A DNA stretch of 5,283 bases from an uncultured Flavobacteriaceae bacterium (GTDB lineage: Bacteria; Bacteroidota; Bacteroidia; Flavobacteriales; Flavobacteriaceae). The notes below the pieces were generated by a model. The model ran no database searches and had not been told where the DNA came from. It saw nothing but the letters and a program-made list of their open reading frames with translations. The translations under genes were made by a program, and so were the position numbers. The stretch covers positions 1 through 5,283 of the forward strand of contig CALIIP010000140.1 in assembly GCA_938018045.1 (NCBI GenBank). The letters are read 5' to 3'. The first letter of the stretch is position 1; every line of letters starts with the position of its first letter. Positions 5,150 to 5,283 of this stretch are shown piece by piece.

Positions 5150-5283
5150 ATGAATGAAAATTATGCGATATTCAGAAAATTTTCAACTTTGGAACAAGCA
5201 ACAGAATTAAAAGAATTGCTTTCAAATGAAGGAATTGAATCTGAACTTGCTGATAATGTTCCTTCTGTAGACATAACATTTTC
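5150..5283 (+). CDS. DUF2007-like protein, 5' part only
   Basis: An open frame from ATG at 5150 running off the window, giving 44 residues that begin MNENYAIFRKFSTLEQATEL. The pattern of a beta-strand (YAIFRKF), a helix containing EQATELKELLSNEGI, then a strand with SELADN and VDITF fits the DUF2007 (putative signal-transducing) fold found as small proteins in Bacteroidota; the assignment is from pattern only. An overlapping ATG at 5154 is in another frame that stops after 18 codons, so 5150 is preferred. The gene follows repeat copy C by 23 bases and would be the next unit of the array. Confidence 0.65.
   Translation, partial: MNENYAIFRKFSTLEQATELKELLSNEGIESELADNVPSVDITF

Overview
The window is AT-rich and looks like a chromosome segment from Bacteroidota, most likely a marine-type Flavobacteriaceae relative. 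Reasons: lipoproteins with short signal peptides, start sites without clear Shine-Dalgarno motifs, an exact match to the Bacteroidota -7 promoter motif TAnnTTTG, and protein families common in that group. Nothing here is a core housekeeping locus; the gene content is accessory.

Layout. (1) 1-1046: a short two-helix membrane protein that looks like the front half of a DUF6326-type protein, then an unrecognised lipoprotein. (2) 1047-1199: intergenic repeat copy A. (3) 1200-2873: a lipoprotein glycoside hydrolase with a TIM barrel and C-terminal beta-sandwich regions. (4) 2874-3029: repeat copy B. (5) 3030-3827: an SseB-family protein. (6) 3828-3860: only the left end of the same repeat (copy D), which runs into the stop codon of a convergent gene. 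(7) 3856-4266, minus strand: an Lrp/AsnC regulator. (8) 4267-4435: a divergent regulatory region with nested inverted repeats. (9) 4436-4951: a GNAT acetyltransferase. (10) 4952-5149: repeat copy C. (11) 5150-5283: the start of a DUF2007-like protein that runs off the window.

The main point of interest is the repeat. Three full copies of about 125-130 bp (A, B, C) and one half copy (D) each follow the stop codon of a plus-strand gene, all in the same orientation. The genes between them are functionally unrelated. Copies A and C carry terminal inverted repeats that keep their pairing despite base changes, and all three full copies share a nearly invariant interior around GTTTTCTTTTRCTA. This one-gene, one-repeat layout resembles an integron gene-cassette array, but the ends do not fit the classical attC consensus and no integrase lies in the window. 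A mobile cassette system, a non-autonomous repeat family, or a structured 3'-UTR RNA element all remain possible. The Lrp regulator lacks a full repeat at its own 3' end and may mark a boundary of resident sequence.

The genes do not form one pathway. The only functional pairing suggested by layout is the divergent Lrp regulator and GNAT acetyltransferase, which share a candidate operator region.
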